Assembly (NCBI GenBank): GCA_018710915.1
Contig: DVIY01000162.1
Span: forward strand, 1-35,712
Origin: Candidatus Gallacutalibacter pullistercoris
Lineage (GTDB): Bacteria > Bacillota > Clostridia > Oscillospirales > Acutalibacteraceae
Length of the DNA stretch: 35,712 nucleotides
Reading direction: 5' to 3'
The first letter of the stretch is position 1. The number at the start of each line of letters is the position of its first letter. The translations under genes were made by a program, and so were the position numbers. Below, one piece after another: positions 1-8,618 of this stretch. The notes under the pieces are model-generated. The model ran no database searches. It was not told where the DNA came from and saw only the letters and a program-made list of their open reading frames with translations.

Positions 1-1
1 A

Positions 2-487
2 TCATCCCACAGTAATTCCCGTTACCGATGCACCAAGCAGCTTTACAAGCGCCTCGGGGTCCATTTCAACCTGCGTACCAATTCGCCCGCCGCTGAAAAT
101 AATGGTATCAAACAGTTCGCAGGTTTCGTCAATGACCGTAGGGTACTGCTTCTTCATGCCAATCGGGGAACATCCACCGCGGATATACCCGGTTACTTTA
201 AGCAAATCAGCCACATGCAGCATCGAAACCGATTTTTCACCCACCGCACGGGCCGCGGCTTTCAAATCCAGTTCTTGCCTGACCGGGATGACAAATACAA
301 AATATCCGCCGGATGCGCCCTGGGTCACCAGTGTTTTAAACACCTGGTCAGGGTCTTGCCCTAACTTTTTCGCCACCGCTTCTCCATCGATATGCCCGTC
401 AGAAGCATCATAGGTATAATGGCGGTAAGGAAGCCCCTCTTTGTCCAGTACGCGCATAACATTGGTTTTCTCTTCTTTTTTTGCCAT
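2..487 (-). CDS. ybaK: YbaK/EbsC-family Cys-tRNA(Pro)/aminoacyl-tRNA deacylase
   Basis: ORF protein MAKKEEKTNVMRVLDKEGLPYRHYTYD...GGCSPIGMKKQYPTVIDETCELFDTIIFSGGRIGTQVEMDP matches the YbaK family by recognition. Start chosen at 487 (AAAGGTGG SD just upstream) rather than the 571 start of the ORF track. Confidence 0.85.
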   Translation of the reverse strand: MAKKEEKTNVMRVLDKEGLPYRHYTYDASDGHIDGEAVAKKLGQDPDQVFKTLVTQGASGGYFVFVIPVRQELDLKAAARAVGEKSVSMLHVADLLKVTGYIRGGCSPIGMKKQYPTVIDETCELFDTIIFSGGRIGTQVEMDPEALVKLLGASVTGITVG

Positions 488-595
488 GGAACCACCTTTT
501 CTGTTGGAATCCCGGAAAAAGTTTTCAGGGGAAACTCCGGATACCGGCATCCCCTGAAAATTTTCCTTCATATCATAGCAAAACTGATTCTCTGC

Positions 596-1993
596 TTATT
601 CTTCAATGTGCCACTTCACACCCTGGGGGGTATCCTCCAGCACCACATGGCGGGCCTTCAGCTCGTCACGGATGGCGTCGGCAGTGGCCCAGTCGCGGTT
701 CTTTCTGGCCTGGGTGCGCTTTTCGATCAGGGCTTCAATTTCGGCGTCCAGAGAATTGTCCTTCTCTACATACAGCAGGCCCAGCACGTTAGCCAGCTCC
801 ATATACAGGTCCAGCGCCTTCTGGCACAGCTCTTTGGAGGAGCCGCCGTTCACACTGGAGTTGATTTCTCTTGCCAGTCCGAACAGTGCTGCCAAACCGT
901 CGGCGGTGTTCAGGTCGTCGTCCATGGCTGCGATAAACTGGTCACGGTATTGGGTCATGCGTTCAAACGCCTCGTTTTCGCCATCCTTCTGGCCTTCTGC
1001 GGCGTTTTCCAGCAGGAAGCGAAGATTATCACGGCAGTTGTAAAGGCGCTCCAGAGAGGCCTTGCACTGCTCGATAATGTCCACGCTGTAGTTGATTGGC
1101 ATCCGGTAGTGGGAGGAAACCATCAGGTAACGGATGGGCTCATAGCCGTATTTTTCCGCCACATCGCGGACGGTGAAGAAGTTCCCCAGGGATTTGCTCA
1201 TCTTCTTGTTGTCCACGTTGATATAGCCGTTGTGCATCCAGTAATGTGCAAAGGGGACGCCGTTGCAGCACTCGCTCTGGGCGATTTCGTTTTCGTGGTG
1301 GGGGAAAATCAGGTCCTGCCCGCCGCAGTGCAGGTCAATGGTCTCGCCCAGATAGCGGCGCACCATAGCGGAGCACTCAATGTGCCAGCCGGGACGGCCG
1401 TGGCCCCAGGGGGATTCCCAGTAGGGCTCGCCGGGCTTGGCAGCCTTCCAGACCGCGAAGTCCATGGGGTCTTCCTTCACGTCACCCACACTGATGCGGG
1501 CGCCGGCCTGAAGCTCTTCCAGCGGCTGATGGGACAGCTTGCCGTATTCGCTGAACTTGTTGGTGCGGAAATACACGTCGCCGCCCACAGCATAGGCAAA
1601 GCCTTTTTCTTCCAGCTTGGAGATAATGGCGATAATCTCGTCGATGTTCTCGGTGGCCAGCGGATGGATGGTGGCCGGACGGACATTCAGACCGGCGGCG
1701 TCCTTTTTGTATTCCTCCATGTACCGGCGGGAAACGGTCAGGTAATCGCTGTTTTCCTCGTTGGCCTTGTTGATGATTTTGTCGTCGATGTCGGTGAAGT
1801 TCTGAACATAGGTGACTTTCATGCCCCGGTATTCCAGATAGCGGCGCAGCACGTCAAACACGCAGATGGGGCGGGCGTTGCCAATGTGAATATAGTTGTA
1901 CACGGTGGGGCCGCAAGCGTAAATTTTCAGCTCGCCCGGAGTCATAGGGACAAGCTCTTCTTTTTGGCGTGACATGGTGTTGTAAATTCTCAT
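596..1993 (-). CDS. cysS: Cysteinyl-tRNA synthetase
   Basis: MRIYNTMSRQKEELVPMTPGELKIYACGPTVYNYIHIGNARPICVFDVLRRYLEYRG, plus KMSKSLGN motif; AAAGGAG SD before ATG. Confidence 0.97.
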   Translation of the reverse strand: MRIYNTMSRQKEELVPMTPGELKIYACGPTVYNYIHIGNARPICVFDVLRRYLEYRGMKVTYVQNFTDIDDKIINKANEENSDYLTVSRRYMEEYKKDAAGLNVRPATIHPLATENIDEIIAIISKLEEKGFAYAVGGDVYFRTNKFSEYGKLSHQPLEELQAGARISVGDVKEDPMDFAVWKAAKPGEPYWESPWGHGRPGWHIECSAMVRRYLGETIDLHCGGQDLIFPHHENEIAQSECCNGVPFAHYWMHNGYINVDNKKMSKSLGNFFTVRDVAEKYGYEPIRYLMVSSHYRMPINYSVDIIEQCKASLERLYNCRDNLRFLLENAAEGQKDGENEAFERMTQYRDQFIAAMDDDLNTADGLAALFGLAREINSSVNGGSSKELCQKALDLYMELANVLGLLYVEKDNSLDAEIEALIEKRTQARKNRDWATADAIRDELKARHVVLEDTPQGVKWHIEE

Positions 1994-2079
1994 GACGATT
2001 CTCCTTTATGTGTAATTTGAACGTAGTCTATTCATCAGTTCGCGGCAAATCATACCCAAATCCGCGGGGAAGCGGCTTT

Positions 2080-2355
2080 AAAATTTGCACCTGCTGCCCC
2101 GCGGCATAAAAGTTTTACTCGATTTTTTTCAAAAAATCGTGGGGGATCCAAAGGGGTGTTGTTTGCCAGTGGCAAACGTTGAACACCGACCGAGCCGGCA
2201 GGCGAGAACAAAACCCCTTGGTCGCCCGTCGCAACGGGCGAAACACCCCAACCTAAAGGGCGCATTTTTGAAAAGTGAATTTAAAATCTTCCGGGGGAAG
2301 ATTTTAAAGAGAAAAACTTTTTGAAAGAAAAAAAGTTTTTCTTCTCTGTTCCTGA
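2080..2355 (+). repeat. Structured interspersed repeat, copy A (about 276 bp)
   Basis: Aligns over its whole length with the reverse complement of 5481-5757. Shared blocks: AAAATTTGCAC, CCCCGCGGC(A/G)TAAAAGTTTTACTCGATTTTTTTCAAAAAATCG, CCAAAGGGGTGTTGTTTGCC(A/G)GTGGCAAACGTTGAACACCGACCGAGCCGGCAGGCGAGA, GGCGCATTTTTGAAAAGTGAATTT, GAGAAAAACTTTTTG.AAGAAAAAAAGTTTTTCT. Contains several perfect inverted repeats. Confidence 0.9.
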
Positions 2356-2409
2356 AAGTAGAATCAGAACCGGCAGCACACACCGGTGCGCTCCCTACAG
2401 ATATCCCAA

Positions 2410-2425
2410 TGTTTCACATGAAACG
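2410..2425. promoter_or_regulatory. Candidate parS (ParB/Spo0J centromere-like) site
   Basis: TGTTTCACATGAAACG, versus the known consensus TGTTNCACGTGAAACA (two mismatches), in an intergenic region of an origin-proximal segment. Confidence 0.6.
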
Positions 2426-2428
2426 GTC

Positions 2429-3094
2429 TTATGCCGACTGGTTTCTGCACATCTCTTCGATTTCTTTCATGCGCTCTTCCAGACGCTCTGTCTCCTCCTG
2501 TACCCTGTTCAGGCACTGGCATAGCGGGTCTGTCACATGGATCTGATCCAGATTTTCAGATGGGCGGGTAACCTTTTCACCGTTCACCCGGACAATCCGG
2601 GCGGGAACACCCACGGCGGTGGCGTTATCGGGCACCTCTTCCAGCACGACTGCCCCGGCAGCTACCCGGGCGTTATCGCCCACCCGGAAAGGCCCCAGCA
2701 CCTTTGCGCCGGAACCAATCAGCACGTTGTCGCCCAGCGTAGGGTGGCGCTTGCCATGCTCTTTGCCGGTACCGCCCAAAGTCACGTTCTGGTAAATGGT
2801 GCAGTTGTCGCCGATTTCGGTGGTTTCGCCGATGACCACACCCATACCGTGGTCGATGAACAGTCCCTTGCCAATGGTAGCGCCGGGATGGATTTCAATG
2901 CCTGTTTTGTGCCGTGCATGCTGGCTAATCCAACGGGCGATAAATTTATGATTGTGGCGGTAAAACCAGTTGGCCTTGCGATAGGCGCGGACCGCCTTGA
3001 ATCCGGAATAGAGGAAGTACACCTCCAGACGGCTTCTGGCGGCCGGGTCACGGGCCATAATGGAGTCCAGCTCCTCTTTCAATGACTTGAACAT
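2429..3094 (-). CDS. cysE: Serine O-acetyltransferase
   Basis: MFKSLKEELDSIMARDPAARSRLEVYFLYSGFKAVRAYRKANWFYRHNHKFIARWISQHARHKTGIEIHPGATIGKGLFIDHGMGVVIGETTEIGDN, hexapeptide-repeat SAT. Start at 3094 (GAAAGGAG SD). Confidence 0.95.
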   Translation of the reverse strand: MFKSLKEELDSIMARDPAARSRLEVYFLYSGFKAVRAYRKANWFYRHNHKFIARWISQHARHKTGIEIHPGATIGKGLFIDHGMGVVIGETTEIGDNCTIYQNVTLGGTGKEHGKRHPTLGDNVLIGSGAKVLGPFRVGDNARVAAGAVVLEEVPDNATAVGVPARIVRVNGEKVTRPSENLDQIHVTDPLCQCLNRVQEETERLEERMKEIEEMCRNQSA

Positions 3095-3109
3095 AATATG
3101 CTCCTTTCT

Positions 3110-3395
3110 CTCCGGGAAATCCGCAAAACAAAACGCCCCCATCCCCAAAAGGGGACAGAGGCGGTATCTCCGCGGTTCCACTCCGTTTTATCACTCAGAC
3201 AGCCGGTAACGGGGCTGAATCGGGCCGGAATTTCCTCCGGCCGGCATGGCTCTTTTGCCCACACAGGCGCATTTCGCCGGTCTTTTGCTGGGAGCGCTTT
3301 CAGCCGGTGACGCTCTCTCTCTGGTACATCCGAGCCCGGGTACTTTTCCTGTGTATTGCCGTTATTTTATCAATTCATTGTATGCGGCAGGGCAC
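3110..3395 (-). ncRNA. T-box riboswitch leader, probable Cys specifier, upstream of cysE
   Basis: Minus strand contains the T-box GAGTGGAACCGCGG (plus-strand ccgcggttcca at 3170-3180). This is followed by a terminator (CGCCTC..CCCC TTTT GGGG..GGGGCG TTTTGTTTT, about 3125-3163). An upstream stem I has CACAGG/CCTGTG pairing and a GAAATGC specifier-like loop (TGC = Cys at 3269-3271). Confidence 0.88.
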
Positions 3396-3443
3396 AGCCC
3401 TGTGTCTTTCAGTATAGCCAGAAACCATCGTTTTGTAAAGGGC

Positions 3444-4031
3444 TTATTTCGCGTTCTTCACGATATCCCAGTTCTGCTTGAGATAAATCAGGCCGGATAA
3501 CACGGCAAAAAGGGTTGCTATCGCCAAAAATACTTCTCCGATGCACCAAAACAGCACTGCCATATCCTCGCTGACGAAATGAACCAGCCCAAGGCCGCCC
3601 AGTTCCCCTATGTATTGCAGCAGCAAAATCACACAGATCGCGACAATCTGGCTGACGGTTTTGACTTTTCCCCAATTGTTGGCGGCAATTACCGAACCTT
3701 TTCCCGCCGCTACCAGCCTGATAGAGGTGACCATAAATTCCCGGGCAATAATCAGCAACACCAGCCAAACGTCACACAGTCCCAGGCTGACAAAACACAC
3801 CAGCGCAGAAATGACCAGGATTTTATCTGCCAGCGGATCCATGAATTTTCCAAAATCGGTAATCTGATTATTTTTTCGTGCCAGCATACCGTCCAGATGG
3901 TCGGTATAAGAAGCCGCACCAAAGAGCACCAGTGCAGCCAGATAATGATGGGGGAAGGGCCACAAAATGGCCAATACGAAGAACGGCACCAGTATCATAC
4001 GCAGCACCGTTAATTTGTTGGGCAGATTCAT
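3444..4031 (-). CDS. pgsA: CDP-diacylglycerol--glycerol-3-phosphate 3-phosphatidyltransferase
   Basis: MNLPNKLTVLRMILVPFFVLA... with CDP-alcohol phosphatidyltransferase motif TDHLDGMLARKNNQITDFGKFMDPLADK. Confidence 0.95.
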   Translation of the reverse strand: MNLPNKLTVLRMILVPFFVLAILWPFPHHYLAALVLFGAASYTDHLDGMLARKNNQITDFGKFMDPLADKILVISALVCFVSLGLCDVWLVLLIIAREFMVTSIRLVAAGKGSVIAANNWGKVKTVSQIVAICVILLLQYIGELGGLGLVHFVSEDMAVLFWCIGEVFLAIATLFAVLSGLIYLKQNWDIVKNAK

Positions 4032-4062
4032 GAAGCGGATACCTCCTGCAAAGGGTCGCGGC

Positions 4063-5391
4063 TTAAATTCGTTCGCCGGTCAGGTCGCAGTCCATGCAAT
4101 CGTCGATGCGAACCTTGACAAACTGGCCGAAATAGGGCTTGTTCCCCTGTGCGGTAAAGAATACCTTCCCGTCAATATCGGGGGAGTCGGCGGCGGTACG
4201 CCCAAAGTAGCACTCAGCATACCGGTCAAAGCCTTCGGTAAGCACAGTGACGGCCTTGCCGACCATCTCCTCGCCCTTCTGCTGCATGATTTCCATCTGT
4301 TGTTCCATGATGATTTCAGCGCGGCGGTTCTTGGTTTCCTCGTCGATCTGGTCAGGCAGCAGGGCGGCGGGGGTGTCCTCTTCCTGAGAATAGGCAAAGC
4401 AGCCCAGACGGTCAAAGCGGATTTCCTGCACGAATTCGGAAAGCTCGGTGAAGTCCTCTTCGGTTTCGCCGGGGAAGCCGGTAATCAGCGTGGTGCGCAG
4501 CACCAGGCCCGGCACCTTTTCGCGCATATGGGCAATCAGCTTGGTCAAAGACTCCTTATCGCCGCGGCGGTTCATGGCCTTCAGCACCTTTCCGGAAGCA
4601 TGCTGCAAGGGCAAATCGATATATTTCACGATTTTCGGTTCGCTGGCCATCACGTCCAGCAGTTCGTCGGTGACGGTATCGGGATAGCAGTACAGCAGGC
4701 GCACCCAGCGGAGCTTTTCAATCTGGCACAGCTGGCGCAGCAGCTCCGGCAGCTTCAGCTCGCCGTACAAATCCAGACCATAGCGGCTGGTATCCTGGGC
4801 AATGACAATCAATTCTTTTGCGCCGTCGTCCACCAGCTTCTGTGCCTCTTCCACGACACTCTCGATGGTACGGCTGCGGTAGCCGCCTCGGATAAGGGGA
4901 ATCGCACAATAGGTACAGCGGTTGTCGCAGCCTTCTGCGATTTTCAGATAGGCAAAGTAGCTGGGGGTAGACAGTTCACGGTCGCCGCACAGGGGCATTT
5001 TCTCCTTTTCGGGGAAAACATCCTGCGTCCCGCCCTCCATGACCTTGCCGATAATGTCGGCGATCTCGCCGTTGGCGCCTATACCCACTACTGCATCTAC
5101 CTCGGGAATCTCCTTGCGGATTTCCTGCTGATAGCGCTGAGAAAGACATCCGGTTACAACAATCTTTTTGATGCGGCCCTCTTTTTTCAGGGTTACCAGC
5201 TCGAGGATTTCCTCGATGGATTCAGCCTTTGCGCTCTCAATAAAGCCGCAGGTATTGATGATCGCCACATCGGCCAGCGCTGCGTCGTCGCTGAGCTCAT
5301 AGCCTGCATTTTTCAGGGAAGCCATCAGCATTTCCCCATCTACCTGATTTTTGGCACAGCCTAAGCTGACCATTCCCACTCGTACTGCCAT
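4063..5391 (-). CDS. rimO: Ribosomal protein S12 methylthiotransferase RimO (radical SAM)
   Basis: MAVRVGMVSLGCAKNQVDGEMLMASL..., radical SAM EGCDNRCTYCAIPLIRGGYRSR, C-terminal TRAM-like region. Confidence 0.95.
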   Translation of the reverse strand: MAVRVGMVSLGCAKNQVDGEMLMASLKNAGYELSDDAALADVAIINTCGFIESAKAESIEEILELVTLKKEGRIKKIVVTGCLSQRYQQEIRKEIPEVDAVVGIGANGEIADIIGKVMEGGTQDVFPEKEKMPLCGDRELSTPSYFAYLKIAEGCDNRCTYCAIPLIRGGYRSRTIESVVEEAQKLVDDGAKELIVIAQDTSRYGLDLYGELKLPELLRQLCQIEKLRWVRLLYCYPDTVTDELLDVMASEPKIVKYIDLPLQHASGKVLKAMNRRGDKESLTKLIAHMREKVPGLVLRTTLITGFPGETEEDFTELSEFVQEIRFDRLGCFAYSQEEDTPAALLPDQIDEETKNRRAEIIMEQQMEIMQQKGEEMVGKAVTVLTEGFDRYAECYFGRTAADSPDIDGKVFFTAQGNKPYFGQFVKVRIDDCMDCDLTGERI

Positions 5392-5480
5392 ATCGTCCAT
5401 CCTTATCGTAAATTTATGTGGTAAGCGTTTATGTTATGCGGGTTTTGATTTTCCTTTCAGGAAAACAGAGGAAGGCAACA

Positions 5481-5757
5481 TCAGGAACGAAGCAGAAAAA
5501 CTTTTTTTCTTGCAAAAAGTTTTTCTCTTTGAAATCTTCCACTGGAAGATTTCAAATTCACTTTTCAAAAATGCGCCTTTCAGGAAAAGATTTTCGCTGC
5601 CTGCGGGCAGCGACGCAAAGGGGCGCCGGTCTCGCCTGCCGGCTCGGTCGGTGTTCAACGTTTGCCACCGGCAAACAACACCCCTTTGGAAACCCTGCGA
5701 TTTTTTGAAAAAAATCGAGTAAAACTTTTACGCCGCGGGGAAGCAAGTGCAAATTTT
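5481..5757 (-). repeat. Structured interspersed repeat, copy B (about 277 bp, inverted relative to copy A)
   Basis: Reverse complement aligns end to end with 2080-2355; lies in the recX-rimO gap. Confidence 0.9.
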
Positions 5758-5807
5758 GATGCTGTTCCCACGCGAATCGACTGCGGGGGCTACGCCGGCT
5801 TCGGAAT

Positions 5808-6419
5808 TTATTCCTCTTCGTACAGGAAGTCTGCCAGCACGGTTTTGATATCCTCCCAACCGTATCCCAACCGCTGCAGGGCTGCTACGGTACGCCGGTA
5901 GCCTTTCTCGTCTTTCAGCTGGTTTTGATATTTCCGCTCCACGATTTCCCGCAGCTTTTCTTCGGGGTCGGGGGCCAATTCTTCCAGCAGTTCCTCTATG
6001 AGTTCCCGGTCTATGCCCTTTTGCAGCAGCTCCTGCCGGGCACGGCGTACACCGTATCCCTTTCTCTCCATCAGATATTCTGCCAGCTGCCGGGCATAGC
6101 TCTCATCATTCACCAGCCCCAGTTCTTCCATTCTCTCCACAGCAGCTTCTGCCGCTTCACGGCTGGTAGTTCGGCTAATTTTATCCGCCAGCTCCTTTTT
6201 GGAATGGCTGCGGTATTCCAGCAGATACAGCGCCTTTTCTTTTGCGCGCCGGGCTTCCGATTCCTGTAAAAGCTCGTGCAGCTCTTCATCGCTGATTTCC
6301 ATTCCGGGCTTCCAGCCGGCTTTCAATAGGGTTTCTGTATCCACCTTTACTGCGGCTTCTCCGTCCAAATACAGCTGAGAAAGTCGCTTTCGGCGGGGTT
6401 CAATGGCTGTAATCTCCAT
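5808..6419 (-). CDS. recX: Regulatory protein RecX
   Basis: [43 protein letters not shown]... LLEYRSHSKKELADKI...RKGYGVRRARQELLQKGIDRELIEELLEE; overlaps the recA stop codon (TAATG). Confidence 0.93.
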   Translation of the reverse strand: MEITAIEPRRKRLSQLYLDGEAAVKVDTETLLKAGWKPGMEISDEELHELLQESEARRAKEKALYLLEYRSHSKKELADKISRTTSREAAEAAVERMEELGLVNDESYARQLAEYLMERKGYGVRRARQELLQKGIDRELIEELLEELAPDPEEKLREIVERKYQNQLKDEKGYRRTVAALQRLGYGWEDIKTVLADFLYEEE

Positions 6420-7549
6420 TATTCGTCGTCATCTACTACAATGTCGATATCCGCTGCGGCAGATGCCCGTGTTTTTCCTTCTGCTGCTTCAGGCGTAGGC
6501 GGTTCTACTGCCACTTCTACGGGCTTGGCGGCGCTTCCTTTGGCGGGTTTCTGCTTGCCGAACAGCTTGCCGACATTCGCCTTTACGCCTGCTTCCACCT
6601 CATCGGAAATTTCTTTATGCGTTCCCAAAAATTCCCGGGCATTATCGCGTCCCTGTCCCAAACGGTTGCCGTTATAAGAGAACCATGCGCCGCTCTTCTG
6701 TACAATATCCAGCTTGACCGCCATATCCAGCAGCTCGCCGGTACGGGAAATTCCCTTTCCGTACAGCACATCGAATTCCGCCTCACGGAAGGGGGGAGCC
6801 ATCTTATTTTTGACCACCTTGGCGCGGGTACGGGAGCCAATTCGCTCGCTTCCATCTTTCAGCGCATCGCCTTTGCGCACATCGATACGCACAGAAGCAT
6901 AGAACTTCAAAGCGCGTCCGCCGGGGGTCACTTCGGGGTTGCCGTACATGACACCCACTTTTTCACGCAGCTGGTTGATGAAAATCGCCACACAGTTGGA
7001 CTTGGAAATGGCGCCGGCCAGCTTACGCAGTGCCTGTGACATCAGACGGGCCTGCAAGCCGACATGGGTATCGCCCATTTCACCCTCGATTTCCGCTTTG
7101 GGAACCAATGCGGCCACCGAGTCCACAACAATGATATCAATTGCACCGGAACGCACCAGCGCTTCTGTGATTTCCAGCGCCTGCTCACCGGTATCCGGCT
7201 GAGAAACCAGCAGGGAATCCACATCTACGCCCAATGCTGCTGCATATACGGGATCCAGCGCGTGTTCCACGTCGATAAACGCGGCGTAACCGCCCAGCTT
7301 CTGGGCTTCTGCCACGCAGTGCAGTGCCAGCGTTGTCTTACCGGAAGATTCCGGCCCGTAAATCTCTACAATACGGCCTCTCGGCAGGCCGCCGATTCCC
7401 AGCGCCAGATCGAGCGAAAGCGAGCCGGTGGGGATGACATCCACCTGCATGGCCTCATTCTGTCCCAAACGCATGACTGCGCCCTTACCAAACTGCTTTT
7501 CGATTTGTGCCAGCGCGGTGTCCAACGCCTTCTGCTTATCAATTGCCAT
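6419..7549 (-). CDS. recA: Recombinase RecA
   Basis: [29 protein letters not shown]..., Walker [10 protein letters not shown], conserved RecA core. Confidence 0.99.
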   Translation of the reverse strand: MAIDKQKALDTALAQIEKQFGKGAVMRLGQNEAMQVDVIPTGSLSLDLALGIGGLPRGRIVEIYGPESSGKTTLALHCVAEAQKLGGYAAFIDVEHALDPVYAAALGVDVDSLLVSQPDTGEQALEITEALVRSGAIDIIVVDSVAALVPKAEIEGEMGDTHVGLQARLMSQALRKLAGAISKSNCVAIFINQLREKVGVMYGNPEVTPGGRALKFYASVRIDVRKGDALKDGSERIGSRTRAKVVKNKMAPPFREAEFDVLYGKGISRTGELLDMAVKLDIVQKSGAWFSYNGNRLGQGRDNAREFLGTHKEISDEVEAGVKANVGKLFGKQKPAKGSAAKPVEVAVEPPTPEAAEGKTRASAAADIDIVVDDDE

Positions 7550-7582
7550 CTATATCAGTCCTTCCCATCTATTTTAAAAGAG

Positions 7583-7617
7583 AAAAAACGCTGCGGGAAT
7601 CTCTGCTTCCCGCGGCG
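7583..7617 (-). terminator. Terminator-like hairpin in the recA 5' leader
   Basis: Minus strand CGC-C-GCGGGAA GCAGAGA TTCCCGC-A-GCG TTTTTT: 10 bp with one mismatch followed by T6. It lies between the predicted recA -10 and the start codon. Confidence 0.65.
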
Positions 7618-7628
7618 GGGCTGCTTGT

Positions 7629-7657
7629 ATTATACCGGACTTTACAGGGAAAAGCAA
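7629..7657 (-). promoter_or_regulatory. Predicted sigma-A-type recA promoter
   Basis: Minus strand TTGCTT-N17-TATAAT (TTGCTT TTCCCTGTAAAGTCCGG TATAAT). Confidence 0.65.
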
Positions 7658-7674
7658 CGAATTTCATGTAAAAA

Positions 7675-7692
7675 ATCGAACTTTTGTTTGAT
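7675..7692. promoter_or_regulatory. Candidate SOS/LexA box upstream of recA
   Basis: ATCGAACTTTTGTTTGAT, a near-palindrome resembling the Gram-positive SOS box CGAAC-N4-GTTYG. Confidence 0.55.
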
Positions 7693-7742
7693 TTTGCTTT
7701 TGTTGCAGGAATACACATGTGCACAGCTTCCTGCTTTCCCGG

Positions 7743-8618
7743 TCAGCATTTGCTGCCGGTTCCCTTCACAATACCGGTCACGGCACGATCCAGGCCGCCG
7801 AAATCCTGATGTACAGCCAGCTGTATGACACCGGCATCGCAGAACAGCCCGCACACGTCCTGTGCCTGTTCTTCGCCAATCTCCACAGCGACCACGCCGC
7901 CGGGCCTGACATGCGGCACCCAGAAAGAGGCAATCGCCCGATAAAAATCAAGCCCATCCCCGCCGCCGTCCAGCGCAGTGTGCGGTTCGCGCTGCACTTC
8001 TTCCTGCAAAACCGGGATTTCTGCGGCACGCACATACGGTGGGTTGGAAATGAGCACATCAAGCGGACGGGAAAGCAGGGCAGAAGGGGTGTTTTTTTTC
8101 AGCACGTCCCCACGCACCGGGCGCACCCGGCCTTCTCCAAAACGATTTGTATTCTCTTCCAGAAACGCGAAGGCTTCCGGCAGCCATTCCACGCAATCCA
8201 TCGAAAGCCCCGGAACCAGCGAACACAGGCCAAGCGCCACCGCACCAGTACCGCCGCACAGGTCTGCGCCATAAAGGGGAGCAGGGCGGTTTTGGAGCAG
8301 CGCAGCCGCAGCACGCACCACGACTTCGGTATCTTCGCGGGGGGTAAGTACGCCTTCGCCCACCGAGAGCTCCATATCCATAAACGGCCAGCTTCCCAGA
8401 ATATACTGCAACGGCCGGTGTTCCGCCCGCTCTGCAATCATATTCAAAAAAGCCTTGGCTTCTCTATCTTCTGCGGGGCGGCTGCCATGCAGAAGCACAC
8501 CCTGACGGCCGAGACCCCAGGCTTTTTCTGCCAGGCAGGCCGCATCAAAATCCGGGCTGTCGCAACCGGCAAGGCGCAGCCGGTTCCTGCCTTCCCGATA
8601 CAGTTCCGCCAGCGTCAT
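7743..8618 (-). CDS. prmC: Peptide chain release factor N5-glutamine methyltransferase
   Basis: DVLISNPPYVRAAEIPVLQEEVQREPHTALDGGGDGLDFYR (NPPY motif, PrmC-type). Confidence 0.92.
   Translation of the reverse strand: MTLAELYREGRNRLRLAGCDSPDFDAACLAEKAWGLGRQGVLLHGSRPAEDREAKAFLNMIAERAEHRPLQYILGSWPFMDMELSVGEGVLTPREDTEVVVRAAAALLQNRPAPLYGADLCGGTGAVALGLCSLVPGLSMDCVEWLPEAFAFLEENTNRFGEGRVRPVRGDVLKKNTPSALLSRPLDVLISNPPYVRAAEIPVLQEEVQREPHTALDGGGDGLDFYRAIASFWVPHVRPGGVVAVEIGEEQAQDVCGLFCDAGVIQLAVHQDFGGLDRAVTGIVKGTGSKC

Noticed and set aside
392-1972. 526-aa plus-strand ORF antisense to cysS
   Set aside because: Shadow ORF in a GC-rich conserved gene; the opposite strand is clearly cysteinyl-tRNA synthetase and this translation shows no recognisable domain.
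2050-2383. Small ORFs spanning repeat copy A (and matching ones at 5351-5752)
   Set aside because: Several frames open on both strands with no SD or conserved protein; the palindromic structure indicates non-coding repeat.
3967-5364. 465-aa plus-strand ORF antisense to rimO
   Set aside because: Shadow ORF of a well-recognised radical SAM gene.
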